Below the pieces are notes generated by a model, which searched no databases, was not told the DNA's origin, and was given only the letters and a program-made list of their open reading frames with translations. Shown here one piece after another: positions 1 to 11,828 of a stretch of DNA of 64,000 nt. This stretch comes from Rhyzopertha dominica. Its lineage: Eukaryota > Arthropoda > Insecta > Coleoptera > Bostrichidae. The stretch covers positions 42,751,092-42,815,091 of the forward strand of contig QCXZ01000138.1 of the NCBI GenBank assembly GCA_025024175.1, in the 5' to 3' direction. Every line of letters starts with the position of its first letter. Position 1 is the first letter of the stretch. A program made the position numbers and the translations under genes.

Positions 1-939
1 CGCTCGGCAGCGCTAGCCCGACAAAAACTTTTCGTGCGCACGGCAGCTATAACTCGGAAAAACGGGGCTTCTCGCAAAACACATAAATTGAGGGAAGTGG
101 GGCACTCGGTTTACTGAAGTTTTTACGTCTTTTATCGATACGGGGAACAACGTGCTTGATTCATTTATTATTTACGGGGCCGTTTTCGGCCGAATCTGAT
201 GGCATCCTGACGCCATCGGCGGTCCAGATGCGTCTTTTCACGTCGCTCATTGGTGGAGAACGGTCGACTTAGGTATTTTAGGAACTTCACCATTAGACAG
301 CTTTCAGGCTCGAGAACGCCAGTATAATGAATTTTTAGTTTCAGGTGCAGTAAAAAAGGTATACTCGACATTGACGATGAGTGAAAAAGGTAAAGAAGAC
401 CTTTCTGAATTCACTATGCATTTATACATTAATAATTTTAGTATTAAGTTATCCAGAATAGCGTTTGATAAGCATCTTGAATTCCAGTTGCTCTTGGCAA
501 ATACCTTGTCCAACAAAATGAGGGAGTTTGGTTGTCATTAGTAGCAAAATTATTGATGGAAGTTACAAGGATCAAAACATGCGAAAGAAACTACAGATAA
601 AAGAATCCCACCGTAACATTTTGCAATTCGATTATTTACCTTGTAGAACTTTATAATTCGGAATCTTAGAAACAAAAGTGGCGCAGTCAGTAGGATCGCG
701 AAGGGCACATAAATCGAGGGAATTTTTTTTTTCAAAGCTGCAGATAGAGGTCTGGATATTGACAATTTTGTTATTTTTTCACATTGATCATAAATGAATG
801 CCCCGTATTTATTGCTTTCATGTTGCAGGTGACACATTCTAGCGAGAAGTACTTTTTTACCAGTTACCGTACATTTAGTGTATTAAAACTTTCTTGAGAC
901 ATGCTGATTCCGATTATATGGGGGAACTAGATTCTGATT
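1..939. other. Intergenic DNA, nothing recognised
   Basis: No coding region, RNA gene or mobile-element signature was found. The first 60 bases are CpG-rich and may be the edge of a regulatory island that starts outside the window. The rest is AT-rich with only short stop-bounded frames. Confidence 0.5.
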
Positions 940-1340
940 TAAATTGTATTCCACAAGGTCTTTATTGCCAATGCTTCTGCACCCCACGAGGATAATGTTG
1001 AATAATTGCCGATTTAATAAATTTGCAAGTCTGGCCGCATGTAATTATAAAGGTATGGCCAACGAACTCGCTGAAATAAAAGAACTCCTTAAAATGCACA
1101 AACACACACGCGGGGTAATGAGCAAAAAATTGCGCGAACGGGCACGAAACGTGTTAAAAACGGTCCCTGCATGCGGCCGGCGTAATTATTAATTAATTCA
1201 GAAAGAAGGTTAAAAGATTGATGTCCCGGCTGCGCACTTTTTCATCATAATTTCAACGTAATAATTTACACCGGTTATCGTATTAGCGGCGACCGATGCC
1301 GGGTTGACAGCGGCGTCGCAGGGTCATGGCAGTAATAGGG
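940..1340. promoter_or_regulatory. GC-richer island with homeodomain-type sites
   Basis: The composition rises sharply above the AT-rich surroundings, with CpG-containing stretches around 1,100-1,180 and 1,280-1,340. A TAATTATTAATTAATT-type cluster near 1,185 offers several homeodomain core sites. An 82-codon frame covers part of it but resembles no known protein. This is the usual look of a conserved non-coding element in insect genomes, but conservation cannot be seen from one sequence. Confidence 0.3.
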
Positions 1341-2825
1341 GTGCAAAATGAGATTTTCAGTGCATAATGTGATCTATGATACGAACTTCACCGTTTAAAA
1401 TTAAATTTCTGGATAAGTCCTGCACCATGCTGTTAATCAGCCCGTTTTCTTTTTGTATAATGCCTTTATCTAAATCTGATTTCCATTAAATTGTTATCCA
1501 ATCCCATTTCATTTTCAGCTTGAAAATTTACCTTGTGAATCAATTTATGCTTGTCGAAATATTTATCTGCAGTTCGATTATGTTATATAAAAAATGTTAA
1601 TGAATATCTGCTATTAAGTCTTGGTGCTGTGAACCGCAATTTTGAAAGGAAGTTGACAGTATTGATTATACAATTGAGAAGAAATTTAGAAATAACACAA
1701 TACATTACCTCTACGTACAGGGAACTACTAACAAGTATCTTGTGTACTGAAGAGAGGCCCTTAATTAATCTAGAGCATCTTTGTATTTACTGCAGAAAAT
1801 CGAGTGTATTATATATTATAATGTGGTGCCCGAATTAGATAATCATATCTAAGTTATTTACTCCAACTAATACAAAAGTAAATGCAGATAACAATTTTAC
1901 TCGAAATCATAGTTCGGTGTATAAAATTAATATTTAGTGGCGTGCTGACCTATATAAATGTAACGCTGTAAAAATGATAACATTGTTTTAAATATGGGGC
2001 TAAAAATTTTGAAAGAATCAAGTCTTGCATCTATTAAAAGAATTTGATAGTCTGAATCATCAACGTATGTAATCGTTTTACAATTAAAAATAAAAAGCAA
2101 TTGAAACAAAAAATGGGCCCTGCGTTACTCCAATGTACGAGCTGCATGCAAACATTGAGTTCTGCCACAATTGAGTGAATGAAGTTGCTGCAACAAGTCA
2201 TTAAGCAAACTTCATACTGTCCACCAATCAGCATATCATTGGGCCCGCACAGTGTTGCCTATTAATATTTGCCGCACTCATTAACAAAAACGCCGTATTA
2301 CCTATTGCCAATCGCAAAGTAACTGATATTCTTTTTTTCATATCTCCAGACAGACTTGCTTAGAATAAGTTTCGCCGTAGTTCGGCACATTTTGAAAAAT
2401 CGAAAAATCTTCAGAAGAAAATGCATCGTGGGTTACTTGCAACTTCAAACTTCAAAACATCTCCTTGCCATCGTTACTTCAATGATGTATCATTTATAGT
2501 TTAATTGATTAAATAGTTATTTATTTAAAAATAAGCTATACGGCACGAAAATAAAATTTTGTACGTCACACAGTGGTGAGATAATCTTGTAGCGTAAATA
2601 ACTAAAGTATCACAGTATTAACAATATTGAGCGCTTTCAATCTACATATTACATTCCTGTTTTACCGATTTGTATTTTCACATATTTTGATTACGATACG
2701 GTAGACAGATAATTTAATCGAGACGAATTCTATCAAGATGGATTCAAAGATTTTAGAAAAGCTGAATAAAATAGTGATAGGTCGGTAGTAGTGGTTATAT
2801 GTCGTGCTTTGCCGATTTAAATGGC
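1341..2825. other. AT-rich intergenic DNA
   Basis: No gene, repeat or transposon protein was recognised in either strand. Confidence 0.5.
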
Positions 2826-2829
2826 ACCA

Positions 2830-2960
2830 GGACTTTGATAGTGTAGTTAACTGCACCTTGGGGTGTTAACACAAAGGTCCAGGGTTCGAACCCGAGTCAC
2901 AGCAGTCACAATAGTTTTGCCAGACTTATTTGTAGGCACATTTTTTCTTTTAAATTGGGC
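2830..2960 (+). repeat. tRNA-derived SINE-like head (copy A)
   Basis: A perfect RNA polymerase III B box, GGTTCGAACC, lies at 2,883-2,892, with an A-box-like TAGTGTAGTTAACTGC about 40-50 bases upstream. The spacing fits a tRNA-derived internal promoter, but the cloverleaf is not complete. Two other places (15.8 kb and 43.9 kb) have the same arrangement with related sequence, which points to a SINE family rather than a functional tRNA gene. The 3' boundary and tail are not defined. Confidence 0.4.
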
Positions 2961-4535
2961 TATCCTTTATTCGTATTTTCATAACTATTGTTGCTAAAGA
3001 TGCATTCATGTTAAATTACGACAAATATACTAATAATAACAAATGTCTTTATAATACGCATATGCTCATAAACGCAAAAAAGGTGGCACTAATTTAATAT
3101 ATTAGTAAACAATTTTAAGCAGCTATATTTAAATCTGAGTGGCGGACGCATATTAGACTTATAAATCTTTTCGATCTATTATCGGAAACAGCCACTTCAG
3201 CAGATTAATGCGATGCATTACAATATTAATAATTACCAAAGTACCTCAAATTTATAAACAACATCTGAGGAATAGACGAGTAACTGAGATAAATGTTTGT
3301 TGACGATAAATAATTAAGTCAAGCCTAAATAATCTTGTTGGGAATCCTGTTTCTTCTTTATCCAAAATATTAGGTAATCTCATACATGAATTTTGTTTAT
3401 TTGGAATCATTTGAGTGGTTGCATTAAATGTAGATTTGTCAGGGTTAAGTTTTAGTACTTGACTCATTTTCGGCGTAATTCATGCAGTTCCGCATTAAAC
3501 ATAATACAAATGTAAATCCCAAACTGAACTCTGAGGAACTATGACATTTAAGAACAAATTGATTCTAAAAACTATTAATTTGTACTGTTACAGGCTATCG
3601 CGCATTTGTTACGATTGTTGGGACACATCTTATGATTTTTAAAGTATGCAACTTAGCAAAATTAAAGAACATTGTTAGAAACTAATTCTTAACTTTTTTA
3701 ACTGTGCTTTTTGAGTAGCAAGTCTTTAGCAGTGGAAAAGAAAACTCTTAAAAGTTCTATATTTAATAACTACGACAACGCCACTGGCTGGTTCTGCGTG
3801 TTAATCTTCTAATGTAGGGACCACATGGGGCAGACCACCAAGTTTCATCAGTATCAATTAGGACGACAGTTTTCGAACTGTTTCATTAAACTTCAATATT
3901 ATATTCGTCAGCCTATTCAGCAAATGATCTAGAATTGTCTCTCTAAAATTTGTCCTCAGAAGTTGTTTATAATTGATTTTCGTCACAACTATTGGAAAAG
4001 AAATTGGAACAAGATTACAATTGCTCAAAAGTAATTGAAACAAATTTTAACGAGTATTTGTATTATTCTGTTAACGTTTGAAAATAGCATAATCCAAGTG
4101 TTCAACGATCGAAACCAAATATTACCTTTGTGTACCTACTTAGCAACAAAAATCATTTACATTTAACGCAGATTATACTAATAGGATCAAAGATTTAATA
4201 CTTATTTTAGCTGTCAACATATAATTTGATTTATTTTTAATTTATGATTTTGAAGGTACTACTTAAAAAAAGCTAATAAATAGCAAGGCTAGTACTTTCT
4301 TTATTGTGATCATCACTTTAATTTAGCCGAAGAACCATGTAAAATAATTCATATTAAACTTTTGCAATATTTTTCGCTGTTTATTTTTTACAACCACAGC
4401 AAATTCACTAAAATAAACACCTTGTTTTAAGGAAGGTATATTGCTAATACGTCAGGTGTATATAGTGTAAAAGTTGTGTGTGCTTTTCGTTTATCCTATT
4501 GCAGTGAATGACCAAGCAAAAAACTTACGAAACCC
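2961..4535. other. AT-rich intergenic DNA
   Basis: Nothing supported was found: short frames only, and no recognisable transposon or RNA gene. Confidence 0.5.
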
Positions 4536-4539
4536 TGCG

Positions 4540-4765
4540 TGTTCAAAATGAAATATTCATATGGCGGGCGCTGTTTCCGTACGCCCATCCGTCATATCAA
4601 CAAAATTAAAAATATTTATAGCCACACAAATGAGGCATAATAACACAGTAGGATATTTATTACCGGCCTCTGCTGGACGTAGGAGAGTGCATTTCGTCTG
4701 GCGGCTCCCTTCAGCACCAGTTAGGGCTAATTTTTGATTACTCCTACCAGACACCGTTTAATATT
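4540..4765. promoter_or_regulatory. GC-richer island, candidate conserved non-coding element
   Basis: A 220-base block of balanced base composition, including GGCGGGCGCTG and CTCTGCTGGACGTAGG stretches, stands out from the AT-rich flanks. The 65-codon minus-strand frame across it is not a protein I recognise. Confidence 0.25.
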
Positions 4766-5645
4766 TTGTTTTCTGTTCGGAATTTTCTCTTGGAACACTG
4801 CCTGAAGATGCGGTGCGGGTTCCAAATTTTTTGCACTTTTACTCGCGTTACCTCTGAAATAGTGACATCATTTATCACTCTGCTACTTTAATAGAAAAAC
4901 ATCTTCCGCCCCCTTTGGTTTATATAAGCAATCTCCGTGCTATGAATCTTTTATGAGCCGAAGTGCAACCATGGTGCAACAAACTTGTCATATATCACAG
5001 CTCGCGGTGTACCGTGTAGCTTCTGGTTAGCAGGTTTACGACACCTTTCACACGATGCAATTTTTAGATGACGTATTAAACCTGAGTCTGTAATTATGCC
5101 TACTTTTATATCGTTTCTGAAGAGAAGAGAACTGACACCAAAATTGCTGACTCGGTGTATCATCGTCTTTATTACCTCGCCGAGGTTTTCTTTTTTTATG
5201 TCGAAGCCGTAGTTTAAAATAAGAATTGTTTGTTTACTAGAAACGCCCGTCAGAGACATAAGATAGATTGTCGTTTTTCAAAACAAACTTCATAATTCAT
5301 TTAAACCTCTGAAAATTAGTAACTCTTAATGAAAACTTGAGTAATTTTTGCGGCTTAAATTGTCTAAAGGCCTGTCTCATTCGTACTTCCGTTTTACATT
5401 GCCTGAGGAGTAGTGGTTCTTTAGATTCTTCACGTAACCCCGTAAGAAAAGATCTAAAGGCTTTAAATCTATCGATCTTACCGGGAAATCAATTGAGCGC
5501 GGCTTTGTGTTAATCTGATAAGTATCTAATAATAGTAGTAGGCGCAGTATGTTCTGTCAACATAATGTTCAGTTGTATGTAGATCTTATCTTACTCATGA
5601 AAAGCTTTAATATTTAGGAATAAGCCGTATTTACAAAACAAACAA
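4766..5645. other. Intergenic DNA, nothing recognised
   Basis: A 102-codon minus-strand frame (4,951-5,259) was inspected and shows no known domain, signal peptide or repeat. The remainder is AT-rich. Confidence 0.45.
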
Positions 5646-5649
5646 CAAA

Positions 5650-5930
5650 GAATTCATGCCTGTTCAAAACGGCCGCTAGGACATTGTTGACATAAGCGTA
5701 ACCTTTTAATAAAATTAAAATTTACAGAACCTAATGTTTACGGAGGCTCTTATTTCATGACAAATACTATAAATTCTGTCTTGAAATTCTTCAATTGTTA
5801 ATTTCCCTCAGGTAAATCATGTGTTTCTGGTCCTAGAAATACAAGTCAAGCGGATTTAGGTCTGGAGACCTCGGAGGTTAGTCTGTGGATACATGCTGAC
5901 CTTTTCCAATCTAGCGGTCTGAAAAATATT
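5650..5930 (-). pseudogene. mariner/IS630-type transposase C-terminal fragment
   Basis: Read on the minus strand, 5,880 down to 5,840 encodes the hallmark catalytic-domain stretch PPRSPDLNPLDLYF (third acidic position of the DDE/D domain). It is preceded by a degraded form of the 'FPDRWIG' block, and further along by TIEEFQDRIYSICHEIRAS. The end near 5,650-5,700 keeps a degraded GRFEQ, the counterpart of the family's C-terminal GHFEHLL. Stops and at least two frame changes make it dead. Only the last third of the transposase remains; no N-terminal helix-turn-helix or terminal inverted repeats were found. It belongs to the same broad family as the relics at 12.1-12.95, 35.8-36.6 and 47.7-48.1 kb. 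Confidence 0.8.
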
Positions 5931-8900
5931 GTTACGACTATGGGCTCGAAAATTGCGGATTTCTGACTTACTTACTTTTATTTAAAACACTTGTGTCAAA
6001 TACTCAAAGTCTAAACACAACTGGTTGAAAACACTACTACTTTAACACTTATAATTCACTAAACCATTCTACTGCACACTTAAGCATTAAAAATAACTGC
6101 TTCACTAAGCATTTCGCTCGCTGAATAACCGGTGTTCAAATTCAGAACTGCCCGCGCTCACTCCGTCAGGCTATTTATACCCATATCGGAAATTCCAGAA
6201 GCGACATCTTCCAGACACTATCGAAACTCCGCGAAGGTTCGATTGATGACCTACTACACTGCATCTACACACCTGCAATTCCGGTCTACAGATGGCGCTA
6301 ATTCCTCAACAATATTGACCAGGCTTAGCACTACCACACATCCAGTGAGGAATGAGCAGGAACTCCATTCTGCACAAACCACATCTTCTATTTTGTTTAT
6401 TTATCTTCGTATGACAGGAAAAAAGACAATAAGTAATTAAAAATACATATAATAAATTACAATTAAATTTATGATACACAACCAAATTTTAACTTTTGTG
6501 CGAAAACGATGAAGCCTGCTTTGTAAACTTGAAAATCGATACTCTTGGACAAGATGTTGTAGTTTCCTCAACTTGGCCACATGCAAAAAAGATGGTTTTT
6601 TTTGACAGTACTCCATCAAGGTGTAGTCAGGCATTTGGCTAGGGAAAATATGTCAAATTCCGATGAAGTGTCTGAGTTGAAGAGATAAATCTTCTATTAA
6701 TTTGAAAATACGGTTTTTCTTAAAAAAATCTAAATGCTATGCACCTCAGAAACGTCTAGGCAAAAAAGTTCTATGAAAAAGTCACCAAACATCATGAAAA
6801 ATGATGATCAGCCTCGAGTTTTCAGCAATGTTTTTTACATCATAGTGTAAAAAAATAAAGATTCTTCCAAATTGATTGTTTAATCCATTAAATTCGATTG
6901 AAGCGATTGGTATTGTTGCTATAGCAACTAGAGAAAAAAAATGTTCAACAAAACTTTTTTTCCACCTGCATTTTATGGGCAAATACGCCTCCTAGCGGGA
7001 AATTTAAGAACTTAAAAAATGTTTTGATGAATTTGTCTGGTCTGGCACATTTTTATCTGCAGGAATTAGGAATTTTGAAACATTCTTTAAGATACTTAGC
7101 AGGTTACCAGGTTATATACATCTGGTTGTACAGCCTACCTAACTATAAACATTTCCTATAATAAAAATTATAAGGTAGGTATAAAAAAAGTACGGATGGA
7201 ATTTGTTTCTGGTGACACTCATTGTTACACAAAATTCCTTGTTCAGTGATCACAGTGATTTTTGCTTTTAATTTGTATGTAGTAGAAAAGTACGTAAGAT
7301 TCAGTAACATGTGAAAAAATCTCATACGTGTTTTTACAATATACTTTCCAATTACATTTCATTTGGTGCAACACATATCAATCTTTGATATCCAAACTAT
7401 TATGTATGTACTTCTCTTGTCACCAAGGTTGTAAAGCAACAAATAGATATTAAATATTGCACAGTGTGAACTAAACTTATGTAGTTACCATATCAAAAAC
7501 ATCAAATCAAATCACATTTTGTTAAATTGAAGTTTGAAACATATTAATTAAATTGAAACCAACACGATGAGGTGGGACAAAAACATATTGAAACATACAG
7601 CTAATGGTGGTCATGTGAAGTATCGTCATAAGTTAAGAAAAAAACAAATATTTAATTACGGTGGAACCACCAACCACAATGCAGTTTTCAAGCGTTTATG
7701 ACACATTTTCAAAACGAGAAATAATCAATTGTTTACACATTATTGATCTGAAGGCATAATGCAGAATTGGCGTAGAACTAAAAAACACTGCAAATTGAAT
7801 CAAAACTTCCACATCCAATTGTCAAAATGATATTTTGAGCATTTTTTCTCTCCGCACATTTTTTCTAAGTAAAGCCGTTCTCGTGATAGCAAAAATACAT
7901 AAATTTTTAAAATCTGTTTTTCCAAATAACTAGAAAAGTATTAACTTAACAAAAAAATTACGAGAGTACTTTCCGATCAGAAATTTGATTTCCTATATAA
8001 TACCAAAATTTAAAAAAATCGTGCGTACAGGGACCAAAATACGTTTTTTGGAAATATTTCTAAAATGTTAAAATTTTAGATATATTTTCTAAGACGCTTT
8101 TTGAGAGAAATTTGATTTCTTATTTGATGGTATATTCTTTAAATGACGCTTTTTTGCTAATATCTTCTTAACAATTTGCTGCACCGAAAATTCATAAGGG
8201 CGAATAACACTCGTATACTACTACTCACATACTAAAACAAAAAAAAATAAAAAAATAATAATTTGCAAAAAGGATAGTTACCCTCCCAATTTCGCCTCCT
8301 TCCCGATACCCTACTTACCCCAAAAACAATAAGTCGCTTTGGCTAGTTGAGATCTATACGTTTGCCAAATTTCAACTTCATATATTAAGTCTTTCGAAAT
8401 TTATTGAGATCAGTTGTCAAAAGTCTGAAGTTTTATAGTATGACCGTGGTGATGAAAATCAGGTAGATATTTGCAACGCCCTGAACTGTAAAAAACAAGT
8501 GCTGTCAAATAATAAAAGTCTTATCATTGGGACATCACGTAGCTATATATAAAGTGCAGGTTCAGTTTATATGTAAAAATTCTCCTATCGGTATATTTGG
8601 ATGCAATGGAACGCTTCGCTGTAGTGGATTAATGTGCTTAATTAAAATTCAAACACTGCGCTATTGACTATTGCAATTTTTAAAATACTTTTCATTTGTG
8701 AGCTGTGTTTTTGTGTGCAGGAATTACTACAAACACAGGACACCTTGTACATTTTATAATGATACGCTTGGAGGCATATTTCACATGCTTATTCCGCTAG
8801 GCCCTTTTTACTTGTATCTTGTTTGGCATTCTTCTATCAATGGTTTTATCATTAGTGAGTCTTGCGTCAGGCTCCAATTTGTAATTCTTCTTTAAGTTTT

Positions 8901-8980
8901 CCTTTCTTTGTAATAGTTGTCGTCTACTAGTAATTCGACGGGAACCTGACGCGCCTAAAAGAATTCGATAAAGTGTAACA
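5931..8980. other. AT-rich intergenic DNA
   Basis: This is mostly AT-rich with no supported feature. A slightly GC-richer patch at about 6,125-6,370 contains a TATTTATA promoter-like string and a 102-codon frame with no known match. It resembles the promoter part of a retroelement terminal repeat in look only; no second copy is present in the window to prove it. Confidence 0.4.
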
Positions 8981-8984
8981 GTCG

Positions 8985-9330
8985 ACATGTAATCACCGAA
9001 CGGAAAACCTCCGGAAGCCCCTGGGTTTTAATTAACCCACCGAAGATCTGAAGAATCAACACGGCGGTCCCCTCCGCATGGTTTACACACATGCCGGCTT
9101 ACAATTAACTCGTGTTTTGTTCAAATTTCCTGCACTCGATGCATCCGTTAATTTAACATCCCGACTGCGAGCTCGTGCAAATTAATTAATTTGATTGTGC
9201 ACGATTAAACGAAAATTTCCAGCGAAAGCCATAACAATATGCGATTGTTAATTTTTAATTAAAAAACGACCCGCGCGGATTGGTTGTGGTGGGGAAACCG
9301 AGAAAACAGGAAAGCCACATCGAACGTGTT
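8985..9330. promoter_or_regulatory. Homeodomain-site-rich island, candidate enhancer
   Basis: GC-richer DNA is interleaved with at least five TAATTAA/TTAATT-type cores (about 9,030, 9,110, 9,150, 9,180-9,192 and 9,250-9,270). Many Antennapedia-class homeodomains bind such sites. No coding potential was found. The mixture of balanced-composition DNA and clustered AT-rich cores is typical of insect developmental enhancers; function is inferred only. Confidence 0.3.
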
Positions 9331-10647
9331 GGTTACTGGGTATTCGAGGACAAAGAGGTGTCGTAAAAAACGAATATGGGCTTCATTTTGATGTATTACG
9401 CCCTAAAAATGCATTGTACTATTAAAAGAAGCTGCAAAAATGTCGAAGTTTTCACCTGGTTGCTTATTTGATGTTCCAGAAAGTAGGAGTATACACGAAA
9501 ACCTTCTAGTAACACTCCTTTTATATTTTTTATATTTAGTAGGTACTCAATAGGTACGTATTAAGTAATATAATTTTAAATTTAATTATTTATTTTTTCC
9601 GAAGGTCGAAGTCAGGAAAGATAATTATGTGCAACCTCGTATGGATCATACTTTTTAGCGGTATTTGTTAGTATGTAGCTGTTTATTAACCATTCTTTAT
9701 CAGTGGCGGCTCGTGATAAACTCTATTGGGTCGGCAGTAAAAACTTCGGTCCACTCTAGTTGGTCAATATTATTTATTTATAAATTAGTAAATAATTTTG
9801 TATATACTCGTAGTTGTTGTTTATTACTTGCTACTTCTCTAAATTTTCATATCGCCGCAAGTTAAAAAGATAGTTCATTTGGTAACAAATAGCCTAATCT
9901 GGCAACTAGCTTCATAATTTTAACCTTAAGTGTGCACCTGTACTGCACCGGAGAAGAGAAGCCGATATATGTGGAGCCCAATCCGAAGATGTATTCGGAA
10001 GTCCTGCAGACAGCATTAAGCGATTGTATGGGTATTGGCGCTTACTTATTTTGTTATTTTCTTTTTGTGTGAAATTCTTCAATAATTTCAGATTGACTAA
10101 ATTTAGAACATGTATTTAATTAATTCTGTTAAATGTTTGAAGGTATCTGCTTAAAATTGTTTATTTAAGAGGATAGCTCTTACAATAACCTTGGGAAAAT
10201 GAAAAATTTCGTAGAAAATTCGGGTAGTTTTTCGTGATTTCAGTATTGAACTATATATATATAATTGTTATTCAATGTACATGTCAAAATTAATTTTCGG
10301 AATCCGACGATTATGAATGCCGGGCCTCCTTTATTAACTTCAATAAAAACATATATACGTAAAATTAAATTATGATGATAAAAAAAACTGTAAGCATGTA
10401 AAGGTGTCAATCAGATAATTTGTAATACTCAGTAGAAAACACAACTATAATTGCTTGATTAGAAAAAACTTGAAATAATTGAAATAAATGATGAATTCCG
10501 TTTTAACGTTTTATGCTGTCTGCCCGACCCAAGCATTGCCGAGTCTCGATTTTCGCCTCAGGATTCATTATGCGCGCAGGGTTGCGTCTTTGTTCAGCTC
10601 ATAGGAAAACGATGCTATTGCTTCCTTATACGATGCGGTCTGCCGAC

Positions 10648-11538
10648 CAGGGTTGGGATATTGGTACAAGCAAATTGTAACATCTGTCAGGAAAATGTAA
10701 TAGATTCGTAATAGATTATTTTACAACCGCTGCAGATACCAACTTTTTCCTCTTATGAGTAGTTTCACTCTCAACCACAGTACCGCAAGGCCACTGAACA
10801 GTCTTCGAGTAACAAGAAACTACAATAGAACAGAAAAATAACTTTTATTTTATAAAAAACAAATATAAAAATAAACATATCTTCAAAACTTAAAAAAATA
10901 GAACATGAACACAACACAACAGTAAAACTTAAATATGAATCACATTCAAAAAAGGAAAAGTTTGTATATCTTAAAATGTTATAGTTTCTTCATCATCCTC
11001 TATTAATACAGCTTGTTCGCTTAAATTAAACCTCAGTAACTCTGATGACGGTTCAAAATCATAACAACTGGATGATCCTAAAACTTCTTGTGTATGTTGT
11101 ATGCACTACTTACAAGTACCTACAGAAAATCTGTTTCTGTTTTTTGTTTTTATTAAATTTAATTTTGAAAAAACCCTTTCTGCGCAAGCAGATGAGTGCG
11201 GCAAGGCTAATATTAGCTTAATAAATTTGGTTAAGTTAGGGTACATCGCTTCTCCACAACTATAATCCTATAATCTGTCATTTTCAAAACTAACTGGCGA
11301 CTAGCGACATCTGCTAACTATTGTTTATACTCTATGGACCAAGCNTAAACAGAAATGATAACGGCAAAAATTCACATNTTTCTTTACGCATATCTACTGC
11401 TACCTTAGAATATCAAATATTCCCTCTAATATGTAAAATGTAACAGATNTAGCAGCATTTTTAGTTTGTAGTAACAAAGTAACAACATGTGTGAAATGTA
11501 ATAGATCTATTACAATTGTAATGACAGTCCCAACCCTG
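10648..11538 (-). mobile_element. hAT element inserted in another hAT element
   Basis: The left end starts CAGGGTTGGGATATT and the right end closes GTCCCAACCCTG, a short inverted repeat. Perfect 8-bp target duplications CTGCCGAC flank it at 10,640-10,647 and 11,539-11,546. It is 891 bp and internally deleted: it keeps only the C-terminal part of a hAT transposase on the minus strand. The insertion lies in the CTGCCGACC-type subterminal sequence of the outer hAT, so the outer element was there first. A further right end of the same family (CCCAACCCTG) is at 13,599-13,608. Confidence 0.9.
10971..11249 (-). pseudogene. hAT transposase C-terminal (hATC dimerisation) fragment
   Basis: One continuous minus-strand frame of about 92 codons with a single internal stop, ending in TAA at 10,973-10,971. 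It contains LPHSSACAERVFSKLNLIKT followed by KNRNRF, the signature of the hAT C-terminal dimerisation domain (Pfam Dimer_Tnp_hAT). The last residues are acidic (LIEDDEETITF). Upstream of about 11,250 the coding sequence is missing, so the RNase H-like catalytic core and the BED zinc finger are lost. The fragment lies wholly inside the 891-bp inner hAT element and cannot encode active transposase. Confidence 0.85.
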
Positions 11539-11828
11539 CTGCCGACCCAGCGCTTGGATCACGGGCTTGGATGACAAACACATACACGGCCCAGCCACGG
11601 TTGCCGAGTACCGTAAATTTTTCGGGATAACCCGTAAAAATGTGATTTTGGCTAATTATTAATTTGATGGTAATGTAAAAAAATTCGCTCCAACTGTTTC
11701 AAGATATCTGTACACAATAAAATAAAATATACATAAAAATTCCAAAAAAATAATTTCTTCGATCAAAATTCTGGGTCGACAGTGCCGACCCGGACGAGCC
11801 GCCCCTGTTCTTTATACTTTTTATACAC

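Larger units (their letters stand above)
9701..11807. mobile_element. Non-autonomous hAT element (outer element of a nested pair)
   Basis: The ends are inverted repeats: left CAGTGGCGGCTCGT, right (reverse complement) CAGGGGCGGCTCGT, followed on both sides by a GGGTCGGCA-like block. Immediately outside lie perfect 8-bp direct repeats, TTCTTTAT at 9,693-9,700 and 11,808-11,815. An 8-bp target duplication and CAG...CTG termini define the hAT superfamily. The element is 2,107 bp as it stands; removing the inserted second hAT (10,648-11,538) and one copy of its target repeat leaves about 1.2 kb. I see no transposase of its own, so it was moved by another copy's enzyme. Confidence 0.9.

Noticed and set aside
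138..165. ACGGGGAACAACGT near the window start, also found in THAP element copy A (about 42,050)
   Set aside because: Only about 14 bases match and flanking sequence does not, so a shared element is not supported.
6125..6440. Possible retroelement LTR promoter (TATTTATACCC) and 102-codon frame
   Set aside because: There is no second terminal repeat, primer-binding site or pol sequence nearby.
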